NCBI RefSeq assembly: GCF_030816235.1
Contig: NZ_JAUSXT010000001.1
Location: 3,100,001 to 3,164,000 of the forward strand
Direction of reading: 5' to 3'
Source of the DNA: Microbacterium sp. W4I4
GTDB lineage: Bacteria; Actinomycetota; Actinomycetes; Actinomycetales; Microbacteriaceae
Length of the DNA: 64,000 nt
The notes under the pieces are model-generated. The model did no database searches and had not been told where the DNA came from. It saw only the letters and a list, made by a program, of their open reading frames with translations. Numbering within the stretch: position 1 is the first letter of the stretch; the number at the start of each line of letters is the position of its first letter. A program made the position numbers and the translations under genes. Shown in pieces: positions 1 to 8,365 of the stretch.

Positions 1-323
1 CTTCATACGCGGGCGGAGATGGGCCGGGAGCCTCGCGCATCGGCGACGTGCGGGGGCGCGGCCTGTCGCTCGGTATCGAGCTGGTCACCGGAGCGGGATC
101 CCCGGATGCCGACCCCGGGCTCACCGCCAAGGCCGCCTACCGGGCATGGCAGCTGGGCGCCGTCGCCTACCCGGTGCGGGGGAACGTGCTCGAGCTCACG
201 CCCCCGCTGATGATCTCCGCCGAATCGGTGGAGCGCGCTGCCGGCATCCTGATGAGCGCGATCGACGATGCGGCTCTGGGGGCGGTGTCCGACGAGGAGA
301 TCGCCCCGTTCCAGGGCTGGTAG
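1..323 (+). CDS. Class-III (PLP) aminotransferase, C-terminal end, truncated by the window edge
   Basis: The reading frame is open from the left edge and stops at a TAG at 321-323. The visible part contains DVRGRGLSLGIELV, the RGxGLxxGIEL segment that precedes the small C-terminal domain of fold-type I class-III aminotransferases (4-aminobutyrate aminotransferase or dialkylglycine decarboxylase type), followed by the usual RGNVLELTPPL block. These enzymes move an amino group from an omega-amino donor to a 2-oxoacid using pyridoxal phosphate. The PLP lysine lies outside the window, so the substrate cannot be named. A divergent-facing RpiR regulator ends 9 bp downstream and may or may not control it. 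Confidence 0.75.
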   Translation, partial: SYAGGDGPGASRIGDVRGRGLSLGIELVTGAGSPDADPGLTAKAAYRAWQLGAVAYPVRGNVLELTPPLMISAESVERAAGILMSAIDDAALGAVSDEEIAPFQGW

Positions 324-332
324 CGCGAGGGC

Positions 333-1208
333 TCAGCCGGCCGGTGCCGGGGGAGCAGCGCGCAGCGCCTCGATCCCTTCGAGCCGCTGCCTGCCGATCT
401 CGCCGAGCACCTCGGTGATCCCGGCGATCACCGTCTCGACGATCGCCATCGCGGGCACGAGCGAGTCGAACGGCGACGGCGCCTCCACGTTCGCGGGGAG
501 CACCGTGCCCGCGACCTCTGCAGCCGGGGACAGCCAGCGGTCGGTGAACAGCACGAGTTCGCCGCCCCGCTCAGCGACACGGCGCGAGAAACGCACGATC
601 TGAGGGTCGTAGCGTCGGTAGTCGAACACCACGAGAAGATCGCCGCGTCGGGTGTCCGAGACGGCCGCGATCCGGCTGAACTCGTCCGCCTCGATCACCT
701 GCACGTCGGGTCGGAGCAGGATCAGGTGCGCGCCGAGGTACTCGGCGAGGAGCCTGCTGAACCGTCCCCCGATCAGGCGCACCCTGCGGTGCGGATCGGA
801 GAGCAGCGCGACGGCGCGGTCGAACTCGCTCTGCGGGAGGTCGTCGATGGTCGCCGCGATGCTGGCCGCGAACATCTGGGATGCGCGGGGCAGGCCGTCG
901 TCCCCGGAGTGCAGGTCAGCGCGCCCGTACTGCTCGAGCGGTGAGCCCAGGCGCTCCTGCACCTCTCGGACGAGGCGCTTCTGGAACTCGGGGTAGCCGC
1001 TGAAGCCGAGTCGGTTCGCGAAGCGCACCACGGTCGGCGGGCTGACACTCGCACGCTGCGCGAGCTCCGCGACCGTCCCGAGACCCGCGATCGGGTAGTT
1101 CGCGAGAAGCGCCCGGCCGACCTTCCGCTCGCCGGAGCTGAGGGAATCGAGGGAGCCGCGCACCAGCGCGTCCAGTGGCAGCTCGGATGCCGAACCGGCC
1201 TGCGTCAT
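333..1208 (-). CDS. RpiR/MurR-family transcriptional regulator (HTH_6 plus SIS)
   Basis: A 291-residue cytoplasmic DNA-binding regulator. Residues about 1-80 form the RpiR winged helix (ASVSPPTVVRFANRLGFSGYPEFQ is the recognition region, which I quote only in part as PPTVVRFANRLGFSGY). Residues about 110-245 form the SIS sugar-isomerase fold that normally senses a phosphosugar (LIGGRFSRLLAEYL start). The start at 1208 is preferred over upstream starts because a GGAG lies 8 nt before that ATG. An inverted repeat just upstream suggests autoregulation. The gene is convergent with the aminotransferase fragment to its left, so a functional link is only inferred from proximity. The effector is unknown. 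Confidence 0.85.
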   Translation of the reverse strand: MTQAGSASELPLDALVRGSLDSLSSGERKVGRALLANYPIAGLGTVAELAQRASVSPPTVVRFANRLGFSGYPEFQKRLVREVQERLGSPLEQYGRADLHSGDDGLPRASQMFAASIAATIDDLPQSEFDRAVALLSDPHRRVRLIGGRFSRLLAEYLGAHLILLRPDVQVIEADEFSRIAAVSDTRRGDLLVVFDYRRYDPQIVRFSRRVAERGGELVLFTDRWLSPAAEVAGTVLPANVEAPSPFDSLVPAMAIVETVIAGITEVLGEIGRQRLEGIEALRAAPPAPAG

Positions 1209-1228
1209 CGCGGGTACTCCCTCGTCCA

Positions 1229-1244
1229 TGAAACATACGTTACA
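1229..1244. promoter_or_regulatory. Probable RpiR operator upstream of the RpiR gene
   Basis: TGAAACATACGTTACA is an imperfect 16-bp palindrome: arms TGAAAC and GTTACA around ATAC, with five of six positions paired. It sits 21-36 bp before the RpiR start codon, where an autorepressor would bind. RpiR-family operators often have such T/A-rich outer arms. Binding is inferred. Confidence 0.45.
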
Positions 1245-1351
1245 GGCGCGGAGCGACGGTGAGCAGACCCCTCGCCTCGGATCCCGGCTCACGCCCGGAT
1301 ACGGACGATCCGCTTGACTCTCTCGCAGGCTTCAGCAGCGGGATGCGATGT

Positions 1352-1801
1352 TCAACGCCTCGCCACGTCCGTACCCGGCTCGACGCGCTTCAATCCCGGG
1401 AACCGTGCGAAACCTCGATCTCGCGTGGCCAGCGTTGCGCCGTTCGTCACGCAGAGCGCCGCGATGTGAGCATCCGGAACGAGATTGCCGCGAACCCCGG
1501 CATCCGTTCCTGCCAGGTTCTCGAACGACTCCCACGCCGCCGAGCCCTGCCGCAGCCACTCGGACCGGGGCGAGTCGACGAGGTGGCGTGTGAACGCGAC
1601 AGCGAGAGATGTCGGAGTCGGCTCGGTGAAGATACGCGGATGCGTCACGATGCGCACGAAGCCGCTGAGGATCATGTCGGCGAGGCCGACGCGCTCGGTC
1701 AGCAGTGCGGTGTTGAGCCACTGCGCATGCACCTCATGGTCGGTCGAGTCCGCGCGGAACGCGTAGATCAGCACGTTCACGTCGGGAACGAAGAGGGTCA
1801 T
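1352..1801 (-). CDS. vapC: VapC-type PIN-domain ribonuclease toxin
   Basis: A 149-residue PIN-domain protein, the usual VapC length. The acidic metal-binding residues are visible: Asp7 in FVPDVNVLIYAF, Asp110 in NLVPDAHIAAL and Asp128 in TLATRDRGFARF. VapC toxins cleave tRNA or rRNA when the antitoxin is degraded. The start at 1801 overlaps the stop of the upstream antitoxin gene by 4 bp (ATGA), so the two are translationally coupled, as expected for a toxin-antitoxin pair. An in-frame start 24 bp upstream is possible, but it would lie inside the antitoxin and add residues that do not fit the PIN fold. The pair is probably autoregulated by the VapBC complex. Confidence 0.87.
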   Translation of the reverse strand: MTLFVPDVNVLIYAFRADSTDHEVHAQWLNTALLTERVGLADMILSGFVRIVTHPRIFTEPTPTSLAVAFTRHLVDSPRSEWLRQGSAAWESFENLAGTDAGVRGNLVPDAHIAALCVTNGATLATRDRGFARFPGLKRVEPGTDVARR

Positions 1802-2034
1802 GCGCTCTTGTCCAGCGCGTCCCACACGGCATCCCGATCATCCAGGTCGATCAGGCTGCCGGGGTTCTTCGGCACATATGTCGGAAGTGGTGTGGGCGCA
1901 TCATCGGGAACCTCACGAGCCAGATGTTCGCGCAGCGCCTCTTCGAGGTAACTGGTGAACGTGCGTCCCTCGGCGGCTGCACGCGACTTCGCCGCGCGCG
2001 CGAGCACGTCGGACAGGTTCAGTGTGGTGCGCAT
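1798..2034 (-). CDS. vapB: VapB-type antitoxin
   Basis: A 78-residue protein beginning MRTTLNLSDVLARAAKSRAA, an N-terminal ribbon-helix-helix of the type that binds DNA in VapB/CopG antitoxins. An acidic, proline-containing tail follows that would lie across the PIN active site. The open frame extends much further upstream (to about 2436), but that part is an antisense shadow of the DUF222 gene, and the ATG at 2034 gives the typical RHH start. The gene overlaps vapC by 4 bp. It neutralises VapC and probably represses the pair's promoter in the 67-bp gap before the divergent DUF222 gene. Confidence 0.85.
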   Translation of the reverse strand: MRTTLNLSDVLARAAKSRAAAEGRTFTSYLEEALREHLAREVPDDAPTPLPTYVPKNPGSLIDLDDRDAVWDALDKSA

Positions 2035-2101
2035 GCAGATCAGCATACCCGGCTCGGCAGATATCTGCACCCAATGTCGGTGGCCTGTTCGATGATTGAG
2101 T

Positions 2102-3586
2102 ATGGCAACTTTCACCGACGTCGCGGCGCTGATCCCCACCCTGTGTGGGCAGCTCGGCGACAGAGGTGACGCTGATCTCGCGCAGGCGTCGATGATGCTG
2201 ATGACGGATGCCGACGTCGTGAAGGTGCTCGAAGAGACCGCGGCGCTTTCACGGCAGGTCGAGCAGATCCAGGTGGCGGCGGCGGGTGTGATCGCTGTGC
2301 GCTCAAGGCGCGACCAGGGGCACTCGGGGCTGTCGGCGTCGCGTGGGCATCGGTCCGCGTCGGCGCTGATCCAGGACGTCACGGGGTCGACCAAGGCGGA
2401 TGCGAATCGCAAGGTGCGCGTGGGTGAGGCGCTCATCGATGACGCCGAGTCGGATGCCTACGACGGCGATCCGAAGCGCGAAGAGCGCCCGACTGCTGCG
2501 CCCTGGTACCAGCCGCTTCGCGACGCGCTGCGCGATGACCGACTCACTTCGGCCCAGTTCGACGCGATCCGGCGCGGGCTGGGAGAGCTTCCGGAGATCG
2601 GCGCGGATGCCATGGATGCTGACGCCCGCGCGCAGGCGGAGGAGGAGTTGCGCGACGCGTGGGCTCGAGCGGCGGAGCACCTGATCGATGAGGCGTCCGA
2701 CCGCACGGTCGAGGAGCTGTGGCAGCAGGCGCGCACGATCCGCGACCTGCTCGACCCGGAGGGTGCGGAAGCGCGGTTCCTGGAGCGTTTCGAGAAGCGG
2801 TCGTTCCGCACCTACCTCGGGCAGGACGGGCAGAAGCGCGCGAGCATTGTTCTCGACGACGAAGGCGACCTGTTCCTCGAGACCGTGCTCGCCGCCGCGC
2901 TGCGCCCACGGCGAGGTGGTCCGCGGTTCGTGGATTCCGAGGAGATTGCCCAGGCGGCATCGCTCGCCGACGACCCGCGCACGAATGACCAGCTCGCCTA
3001 CGACCTGATCATGGATGTGCTGCGGGCGGGCGCCCTGACAGATGCCGAGAGTGTGTTCGGCACGCGGCAGGCGGGGGTGCGCCTGGTTCAGGTGGTGGAT
3101 GTCGACGGCCGCCGTGCCCCGACCGCGCACAGCGAAGACCACCTGGTCTCGGTGCCGGGTGCCGTCGCCGAGCAGCACCTCTGCGACAGCGGCTTCGTGC
3201 CGGTCCTCGTCGACTCCTGCAAGCCCCTCGATGTCGGGCGGGAACAGCGATTGTTCACCCCGAGGCAGCGCATCGCTCTCGCGATCCGAGACGGCGGATG
3301 CCGTTGGAAGGGCTGCGACCGTCCGGCGTCGTATTGCGAGGCGCATCACGTTGATGAATGGCACCGGGATCAGGGCCGGACGGACGTCGACCGCGGCATC
3401 CTGCTCTGCCGCTTTCATCACATGGAACTGCATCACGGCGGCTGGCGAATCACCCGCGATCGAGACGAAGACTTCGTGCTCCATCACCCTTCGGGGGAGA
3501 GGTCTGCCCTGCGCGACCGGGCGGTTCTCACCTACGCCTTCGGAGGGATCGACCCGCCACCCAAGCGGTTCAGACCCGCGGCCTGA
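2102..3586 (+). CDS. DUF222 / HNH endonuclease domain protein (13E12 repeat family)
   Basis: A 494-residue protein with an N-terminal DUF222 helical domain (about residues 1-320) and a C-terminal HNH motif near residues 395-450: CRWKGCDRPASYCEAHH, then DRGILLCRFHHMELHH. This two-domain architecture occurs in many copies in Microbacteriaceae and mycobacteria. The HNH cysteines and histidines needed for metal binding are all present, so nuclease activity is plausible, but the biological role of the family is not established. The ATG at 2102 is preferred to a TTG two codons upstream. The gene stands alone, divergent from vapBC. Codon usage matches the host chromosome. Confidence 0.87.
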   Translation: MATFTDVAALIPTLCGQLGDRGDADLAQASMMLMTDADVVKVLEETAALSRQVEQIQVAAAGVIAVRSRRDQGHSGLSASRGHRSASALIQDVTGSTKADANRKVRVGEALIDDAESDAYDGDPKREERPTAAPWYQPLRDALRDDRLTSAQFDAIRRGLGELPEIGADAMDADARAQAEEELRDAWARAAEHLIDEASDRTVEELWQQARTIRDLLDPEGAEARFLERFEKRSFRTYLGQDGQKRASIVLDDEGDLFLETVLAAALRPRRGGPRFVDSEEIAQAASLADDPRTNDQLAYDLIMDVLRAGALTDAESVFGTRQAGVRLVQVVDVDGRRAPTAHSEDHLVSVPGAVAEQHLCDSGFVPVLVDSCKPLDVGREQRLFTPRQRIALAIRDGGCRWKGCDRPASYCEAHHVDEWHRDQGRTDVDRGILLCRFHHMELHHGGWRITRDRDEDFVLHHPSGERSALRDRAVLTYAFGGIDPPPKRFRPAA

Positions 3587-3597
3587 GATCGGGCAAC

Positions 3598-3816
3598 TCA
3601 GCCCCGATTGCGTGGATGCTGTTTCGCTGCGCGCTCGTTGCCGCGCTTGTAATTGCCGGTCCAGCGCGCCATCGCACCCTGCGGGTCGACCTCGGCATCC
3701 GACAGGAACTCCGCGGCACGCGCACCCCGCAGCACCGTCACCTTGCGGTCGTGATGGGAGATGACGACGCTGCCGTCGGCGCGCTCGGCATATTCGAAGC
3801 CGCTGGGGGCGCCCAT
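3598..3816 (-). CDS. Small protein of unknown function, last gene of the DUF2975/XRE operon
   Basis: A 72-residue protein. Its start codon shares one base with the stop codon of the upstream XRE regulator, so it is the fourth gene of a tightly coupled operon. The middle reads as a short beta-strand-rich segment (FEYAERADGSVVISHHDRKVT), followed by a basic C-terminal tail ending KRGNERAAKQHPRNRG. No signal peptide or membrane segment is visible. I do not recognise the family. The basic tail could bind nucleic acid, but that is a guess. Confidence 0.6.
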   Translation of the reverse strand: MGAPSGFEYAERADGSVVISHHDRKVTVLRGARAAEFLSDAEVDPQGAMARWTGNYKRGNERAAKQHPRNRG

Positions 3817-4046
3817 CAGCTCAGCACCAACAGGTCGCCGACCTCGCACTCGAGCGCCTCGCAGATCGCGCGCAGCGTCGAATACCGGATCGCCCGCGCG
3901 CGGTCGTTCTTCAGTACAGAGAGGTTCACGATGCTCACTCCCACGCGCCCGCTCAGCTCGGTCAGAGTCATCCCGCGCTCGGCGAGCAGCTCGTCCAGCC
4001 GGCAGTGGATGCCGGTGAGCTCGTCGTCCGATTCTGCAGGACTCAT
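3816..4046 (-). CDS. Small XRE-family transcriptional regulator (YozG-like)
   Basis: A 76-residue protein that is almost entirely a Cro/CI-type helix-turn-helix. RLDELLAERGMTLTELSGRVG, SIVNLSVLKNDRARAIRY and LRAICEALECEVGDLL (quoted in pieces) are the five-helix pattern typical of YozG-like regulators. Such small regulators are commonly encoded beside DUF2975 membrane proteins, as here. The gene overlaps the upstream membrane-protein gene by 4 bp (ATGA) and the downstream small ORF by 1 bp. It probably binds the palindromes upstream of the first gene of the operon. Confidence 0.82.
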   Translation of the reverse strand: MSPAESDDELTGIHCRLDELLAERGMTLTELSGRVGVSIVNLSVLKNDRARAIRYSTLRAICEALECEVGDLLVLS

Positions 4047-4786
4047 ACCAACCCCTCCGTCTCCCGCTGCAGCACAGCGCCGTATCGGAAGATCGCCGAC
4101 AGGGCGAAGAGTCCGACAGCAACCGCGAACGGCCAGACAGGGATGCTGAGCATGAATGGTATCTGGACGTCATCGGACCACTCCAGTGATCGGGCCGCGA
4201 GCGTCATCCCCACTGACGTTGCGATTCCACTCAGCGCCCCGCCTGCCATAACGGCGATCGATGTGACCCCGAATGTCCGGAACACGGTCGGGTGGAAGGG
4301 CTCCCGCATTCCTGCCCTTCTCGTGGCTGTGTGGATCGCCCACGCGATCGCAGCCGAAGCGGCCAGACCGAGCAGCGTCCCCAGGTAGATCACCAGCCGC
4401 GGACCGAGCGGGATGTTGTCGATCCACCCCTGACAGTAGATCATCGGTTCAGGGCCCCCGACGGGCTCCGGATCGACAGGGTAGGCGCCGTCTGCATCGC
4501 ATGCAGGGCTCAGCAGCCAGTCCTGCTGTTCGGTGATCCGCTGGCGCACGTCGTCGTCGAGCGCGACAGAGCCTGACGCGAGCTGACTGAACGCGCTCAT
4601 CACGGCCCCGAAGGCAGCCAGGCCGATATAGGCGAGAGACGCGTTCCGCGTCACATCAAGCGCAAGAGTCCTGCTGCCGTGCCTGCGGGCGCGCCAGATC
4701 GAGAAGCCTACGACGAGCCCGGCGATCGCAAGCCACAGTGCAAGCGTCGACAACCCGGAAGCGAGATCGTTCGAGGTCAGTTGCAT
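4043..4786 (-). CDS. Four-helix membrane protein, DUF2975-like paralogue
   Basis: A 247-residue integral membrane protein with four hydrophobic segments, near residues 10-30, 48-68, 130-150 and 195-235. A long extracytoplasmic loop between segments 2 and 3 contains two cysteines that could pair (SPACDADG and MIYCQGW). It ends in LQRETEGLV, exactly the last nine residues of the upstream gene product, which marks the two as tandem paralogues. Its start codon shares one base with the upstream stop. The family's function is unknown; members travel with YozG-like regulators. The loop is longer than in the first paralogue. Confidence 0.7.
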   Translation of the reverse strand: MQLTSNDLASGLSTLALWLAIAGLVVGFSIWRARRHGSRTLALDVTRNASLAYIGLAAFGAVMSAFSQLASGSVALDDDVRQRITEQQDWLLSPACDADGAYPVDPEPVGGPEPMIYCQGWIDNIPLGPRLVIYLGTLLGLAASAAIAWAIHTATRRAGMREPFHPTVFRTFGVTSIAVMAGGALSGIATSVGMTLAARSLEWSDDVQIPFMLSIPVWPFAVAVGLFALSAIFRYGAVLQRETEGLV

Positions 4787-5394
4787 CAGACCAGTCCTTC
4801 CGTTTCGCGCTGCAGGCGCGCGCCGACGACGAACACGGTGCCGATCACGGACAACGCGAACGCGGCGAGGATGAACGTGAACGGCTCGATCGACATCACC
4901 GCCGTGTCTGTCGGACCGTCCGTCAACTGTGCCATTGCAGCGTTCGCGAGCATGTTGTCGAAGAAGCGGGATGCTGCCGCGCCGACCAGCCCGATCATCC
5001 CGCCGGTCATCACGATGCGGGTGTTGACCTTGCCGAAGACGCGTCCGCGCAGCAGGTTGCGGCTCAGCAGGATCAGACAGGCCACGACGCCGGTGATCGT
5101 CAGCGCGAAAGCCACCTGCCCGATGATGCCGGGGACGGCTCCCATCGTTCCGAGTGCGTCCACGGTGACGGATGCCGTGTCCAGCTGCACAGGCAAGGAG
5201 CCGCTCGGCAGCTGCGCCTGAGCCGGGGCGTCGATGAACTCCACCGCCACGCGCACGTCGCGCCCGACCGCAAGTTCGATGATCCGCGTGACCGCGTGCC
5301 AGATCGTCCACCCCGCGATCACGACACCTGCGGCCACGAACAGCGCCATCGCGCCGGCGTCGCCCTTGCTGATCGCGCGCTCCTGAGCCTTCAT
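4786..5394 (-). CDS. DUF2975 family membrane protein, first gene of the operon
   Basis: A 202-residue protein with four predicted membrane helices, near residues 15-38, 90-115, 122-150 and 168-192. The helix arrangement and the C-terminal LQRETEGLV match the DUF2975 layout. The ATG at 5394 is preceded by GGAGGGG at 5-6 nt, a strong ribosome-binding site. The gene heads an operon with a second membrane paralogue, an XRE regulator and a small ORF. Inverted repeats lie directly upstream. The function of DUF2975 proteins is not known; an association with membrane stress or transport has been suggested only by neighbourhood. Confidence 0.75.
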   Translation of the reverse strand: MKAQERAISKGDAGAMALFVAAGVVIAGWTIWHAVTRIIELAVGRDVRVAVEFIDAPAQAQLPSGSLPVQLDTASVTVDALGTMGAVPGIIGQVAFALTITGVVACLILLSRNLLRGRVFGKVNTRIVMTGGMIGLVGAAASRFFDNMLANAAMAQLTDGPTDTAVMSIEPFTFILAAFALSVIGTVFVVGARLQRETEGLV

Positions 5395-5407
5395 GACCAC
5401 CCCTCCG

Positions 5408-5446
5408 TATCGATAATCGTTGTTATCGCTTTTCGTTAACATAACG
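5408..5446. promoter_or_regulatory. Cluster of palindromes in front of the DUF2975/XRE operon
   Basis: Three overlapping or adjacent palindromes lie within 40 bp of the first start codon: TATCGATA (5408-5415), CGATAA-N6-TTATCG (5411-5428) and CGTTA-ACA-TAACG (5434-5446). The stretch is AT-rich compared with its surroundings. This is where the XRE protein of the operon would be expected to bind and repress. The -10/-35 assignment is unclear because the palindromes overlap any promoter. Confidence 0.55.
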
Positions 5447-5487
5447 ACTGTCGATATGTGTGTCAACCGTTCCTCTTGGGGTGGGGA

Positions 5488-5578
5488 GGGCTCCGGGATG
5501 CCGCGTGAGCGAGCATCGGGAGGGGCCCGCGAAGCGGGAGGGAACCCGCTCTGCGAGCGAAGCGGCATCCCGGAGCCC
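5488..5578. repeat. Long inverted repeat between the DUF2975 operon and clpC
   Basis: Perfect 17-bp arms (5488-5504 and 5562-5578, GGGCTCCGGGATGCCGC and its complement) enclose a 57-bp loop that itself holds a shorter hairpin (CCCGC...GCGGG). The RNA from either strand would form a large branched stem. It may be a dispersed intergenic palindrome or a transcription barrier between divergent genes. There is no T-run, so a classical terminator is unlikely. Confidence 0.6.
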
Positions 5579-5726
5579 GGACCCCTCGACAAGCAACGCG
5601 AACGGAACCCGCATTTCGTCTCGCTGTGCTCGCTCAATGACCGGGGAGGGAGGTATGCCGACGGCGAACACGGCCGATCCGGCCCTCGCCGGTAGTTACT
5701 CTCGATGTACACGGCACCACTGCCGC

Positions 5727-5741
5727 TTCGCCCCGCGCGAA
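5727..5741. promoter_or_regulatory. Possible ClgR-type site in the clpC leader
   Basis: TTCGC-CCCGC-GCGAA is a perfect inverted repeat with a 5-bp spacer, 14 bp before the clpC start. The CGC-N5-GCG core matches the form reported for actinobacterial ClgR activator sites upstream of clp genes. Its position very close to the ribosome-binding site is unusual for an activator, so this is tentative. Confidence 0.35.
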
Positions 5742-5754
5742 AGGAAGACACAGC

Positions 5755-8274
5755 ATGTTCGAGAGATTCACGGACCGAGCCCGTCGAGTGGTCGTCCTCG
5801 CCCAAGAAGAGGCGAAGATGCTCAACCACAACTACATCGGCACCGAGCACATCCTGCTCGGCCTCATCCACGAGGGCGAGGGTGTCGCAGCCAAGGCCCT
5901 CGAGAGCCTGGGCATCTCGCTCGACGCCGTGCGCGAGCAGGTGCAGGACATCATCGGCCAGGGTCAGCAGCAGCCGACCGGGCACATCCCCTTCACCCCG
6001 CGCGCCAAGAAGGTGCTCGAGCTGAGCCTGCGCGAGGCGCTGCAGCTCGGCCACAACTACATCGGCACGGAGCACATCCTGCTCGGCCTCATCCGCGAGG
6101 GTGAGGGCGTCGCCGCGCAGGTGCTCGTCAAGCTCGGCGCCGACCTGAACAAGGTGCGCCAGCAGGTCATTCAGCTGCTCTCCGGCGCCCCCGGTCGCGA
6201 GACCGCGTCGGTCGGCGCGCAGGCGAACGAGGGCCCGGCGTCCGCGCAGGGCGGCTCGCAGGTGCTCGACCAGTTCGGTCGCAACCTCACGCAGGCGGCC
6301 CGCGACGGCAAGCTCGACCCCGTCATCGGCCGCGAGAAGGAGGCGGAGCGGGTCATGCAGATCCTGTCCCGCCGCTCCAAGAACAACCCGGTCCTGATCG
6401 GTGAGCCCGGCGTCGGCAAGACCGCCGTCGTCGAGGGCCTCGCCCAGGCGATCGTCAAGGGCGACGTGCCCGAGACGCTCAAGGACAAGCAGCTCTACTC
6501 GCTCGACCTCGGCTCGCTCATCGCCGGTTCCCGCTACCGCGGTGACTTCGAGGAGCGCCTGAAGAAGGTCACCAAGGAGATCCGCACCCGCGGCGACATC
6601 ATCGTCTTCATCGACGAGATCCACACCCTGGTGGGTGCAGGTGCCGCTGAAGGCGCGATCGACGCGGCCAGCATCCTGAAGCCGCTGCTCGCCCGAGGCG
6701 AGCTGCAGACGATCGGTGCGACGACCCTCGACGAGTACCGCAAGTACTTCGAGAAGGATGCCGCTCTCGAGCGCCGCTTCCAGCCCGTTCAGGTGAACGA
6801 GCCGACGCTGCCGCACACGATCAACATCCTCAAGGGTCTGCGCGACCGGTACGAGGCGCACCACAAGGTGCAGATCACCGACGGCGCGCTCGTGGCCGCG
6901 GCGAACCTCGCCGACCGGTACGTGTCCGACCGCTTCCTGCCCGACAAGGCAATCGACCTGATCGATGAGGCCGGCGCGCGTCTGCGCCTGAGCATCCTGT
7001 CCTCCCCGCCGGAGCTGCGCGAGTTCGACGAGAAGATCGCGAAGGTCCGCGAGGACAAGGAAGCAGCCTCCGAGGAGCAGGACTTCGAGAAGGCCGCATC
7101 GCTGCGCGATCAGGAGAAGGAGTTGCTCGGTGAGCGGCTGCGCCTGGAGAAGAAGTGGCGTGCGGGTGATGTCTCGGGCCCGGCAGTCGTCGACGAGGGT
7201 CTGATCGCCGAGGTGCTCGCACAGGCCACCGGCATCCCGGTCTTCAAGCTCACCGAGGAGGAGTCCAGCCGCCTCGTGTTCATGGAGAAGGCGCTGCACC
7301 AGCGCGTCATCGGGCAGGAGGAGGCCATCGCGGCGCTCTCCCGCACGATCCGTCGCCAGCGTGCGGGTCTGAAGGACCCGAAGCGCCCGTCGGGCTCGTT
7401 CATCTTCGCCGGCCCGACCGGCGTCGGAAAGACCGAGCTGGCCAAGGCGCTCGCCGAGTTCCTGTTCGACGACGAGGCAGCCCTCATCTCCCTCGACATG
7501 TCCGAGTTCGGCGAGAAGCACACGGTCTCGCGACTGTTCGGTGCACCTCCCGGATTCGTCGGCTTCGAAGAGGGTGGCCAGCTGACCGAGAAGGTGCGGC
7601 GCAAGCCGTTCTCGGTGGTGCTGTTCGATGAGATCGAGAAGGCGCACCCCGACATCTTCAACTCGCTGCTGCAGATCCTCGAAGAGGGTCGTCTGACCGA
7701 TGGTCAGGGACGCATCGTCGACTTCAAGAACACCGTGATCATCATGACGACGAACCTCGGTTCGTCGGCGATCGCCGGTGGCCCGGTCGGCTTCCAGGTG
7801 GAGGGCAACTCGCAGACCACCTACGAGCGGATGAAGGGCAAGGTCGACGAGGAGCTCAAGCGCCACTTCAAGCCCGAGTTCCTGAACCGTCTCGATGACA
7901 TCATCGTGTTCCCGCAGCTGGACAAGAGCGAGCTCCGCCAGATCGTGGGCCTGTTCACCAAGCAGCTGGGCGACCGCCTGCTCGACCGTGACATGACGAT
8001 CGAGCTGTCGGATGCCGCGAAGGACAAGCTCATCGACATCGGCTTCGATCCGACGCTCGGCGCCCGTCCGCTGCGCCGCGCCATGCAGCGCGAGATCGAG
8101 GATCAGCTCTCCGAGCGCATCCTGCACGGTCAGCTCGACGCCGGCGATCACGTGAAGGTCGACGTCGTCGACGGCAAGTTCGACTTCGAGCACGCCCCGC
8201 GCGGCGAGAAGGTGTCCGTCGGTGTGAACACCGGCGGCGGCATCTCGGCCACGCCGGATCTCGCGGCCAGCTGA
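5755..8274 (+). CDS. clpC: ATP-dependent Clp protease ATP-binding subunit ClpC
   Basis: An 839-residue AAA+ unfoldase that feeds substrates to the ClpP protease and controls protein quality in the cytoplasm. Two N-terminal Clp repeats are visible, each with [14 protein letters not shown]. The first ATPase domain has GEPGVGKT at about residue 216 and a Walker [14 protein letters not shown]-type coiled segment lies around 443 ([15 protein letters not shown]). The second ATPase domain has GPTGVGKT at about 553. Length and order match ClpC rather than ClpA or ClpB. GGAAG precedes the ATG. The C-terminal tail is longer and glycine-rich. The gene is transcribed alone and followed by a terminator hairpin. 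Confidence 0.97.
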   Translation: MFERFTDRARRVVVLAQEEAKMLNHNYIGTEHILLGLIHEGEGVAAKALESLGISLDAVREQVQDIIGQGQQQPTGHIPFTPRAKKVLELSLREALQLGHNYIGTEHILLGLIREGEGVAAQVLVKLGADLNKVRQQVIQLLSGAPGRETASVGAQANEGPASAQGGSQVLDQFGRNLTQAARDGKLDPVIGREKEAERVMQILSRRSKNNPVLIGEPGVGKTAVVEGLAQAIVKGDVPETLKDKQLYSLDLGSLIAGSRYRGDFEERLKKVTKEIRTRGDIIVFIDEIHTLVGAGAAEGAIDAASILKPLLARGELQTIGATTLDEYRKYFEKDAALERRFQPVQVNEPTLPHTINILKGLRDRYEAHHKVQITDGALVAAANLADRYVSDRFLPDKAIDLIDEAGARLRLSILSSPPELREFDEKIAKVREDKEAASEEQDFEKAASLRDQEKELLGERLRLEKKWRAGDVSGPAVVDEGLIAEVLAQATGIPVFKLTEEESSRLVFMEKALHQRVIGQEEAIAALSRTIRRQRAGLKDPKRPSGSFIFAGPTGVGKTELAKALAEFLFDDEAALISLDMSEFGEKHTVSRLFGAPPGFVGFEEGGQLTEKVRRKPFSVVLFDEIEKAHPDIFNSLLQILEEGRLTDGQGRIVDFKNTVIIMTTNLGSSAIAGGPVGFQVEGNSQTTYERMKGKVDEELKRHFKPEFLNRLDDIIVFPQLDKSELRQIVGLFTKQLGDRLLDRDMTIELSDAAKDKLIDIGFDPTLGARPLRRAMQREIEDQLSERILHGQLDAGDHVKVDVVDGKFDFEHAPRGEKVSVGVNTGGGISATPDLAAS

Positions 8275-8295
8275 TCTGACAACGGCGAACGAGGG

Positions 8296-8328
8296 GGCGG
8301 ATGCTGCGGCATCCGCCTCTTCTTCATT
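8296..8328 (+). terminator. Intrinsic terminator of clpC
   Basis: GGCGGATGC-TGCG-GCATCCGCC is a perfect 9-bp stem with a 4-nt loop, 21 bp after the clpC stop codon. It is followed by TCTTCTTCATT, a pyrimidine-rich tail. Confidence 0.75.
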
Positions 8329-8365
8329 CCCGGCAAGCGCGGGTGAGCGTTCTAGGCTGGACGAT

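Noticed and set aside
2303..3487. 394-codon minus-strand frame opposite the DUF222 gene
   Set aside because: Antisense shadow; no family features, and the plus-strand HNH protein is clear.
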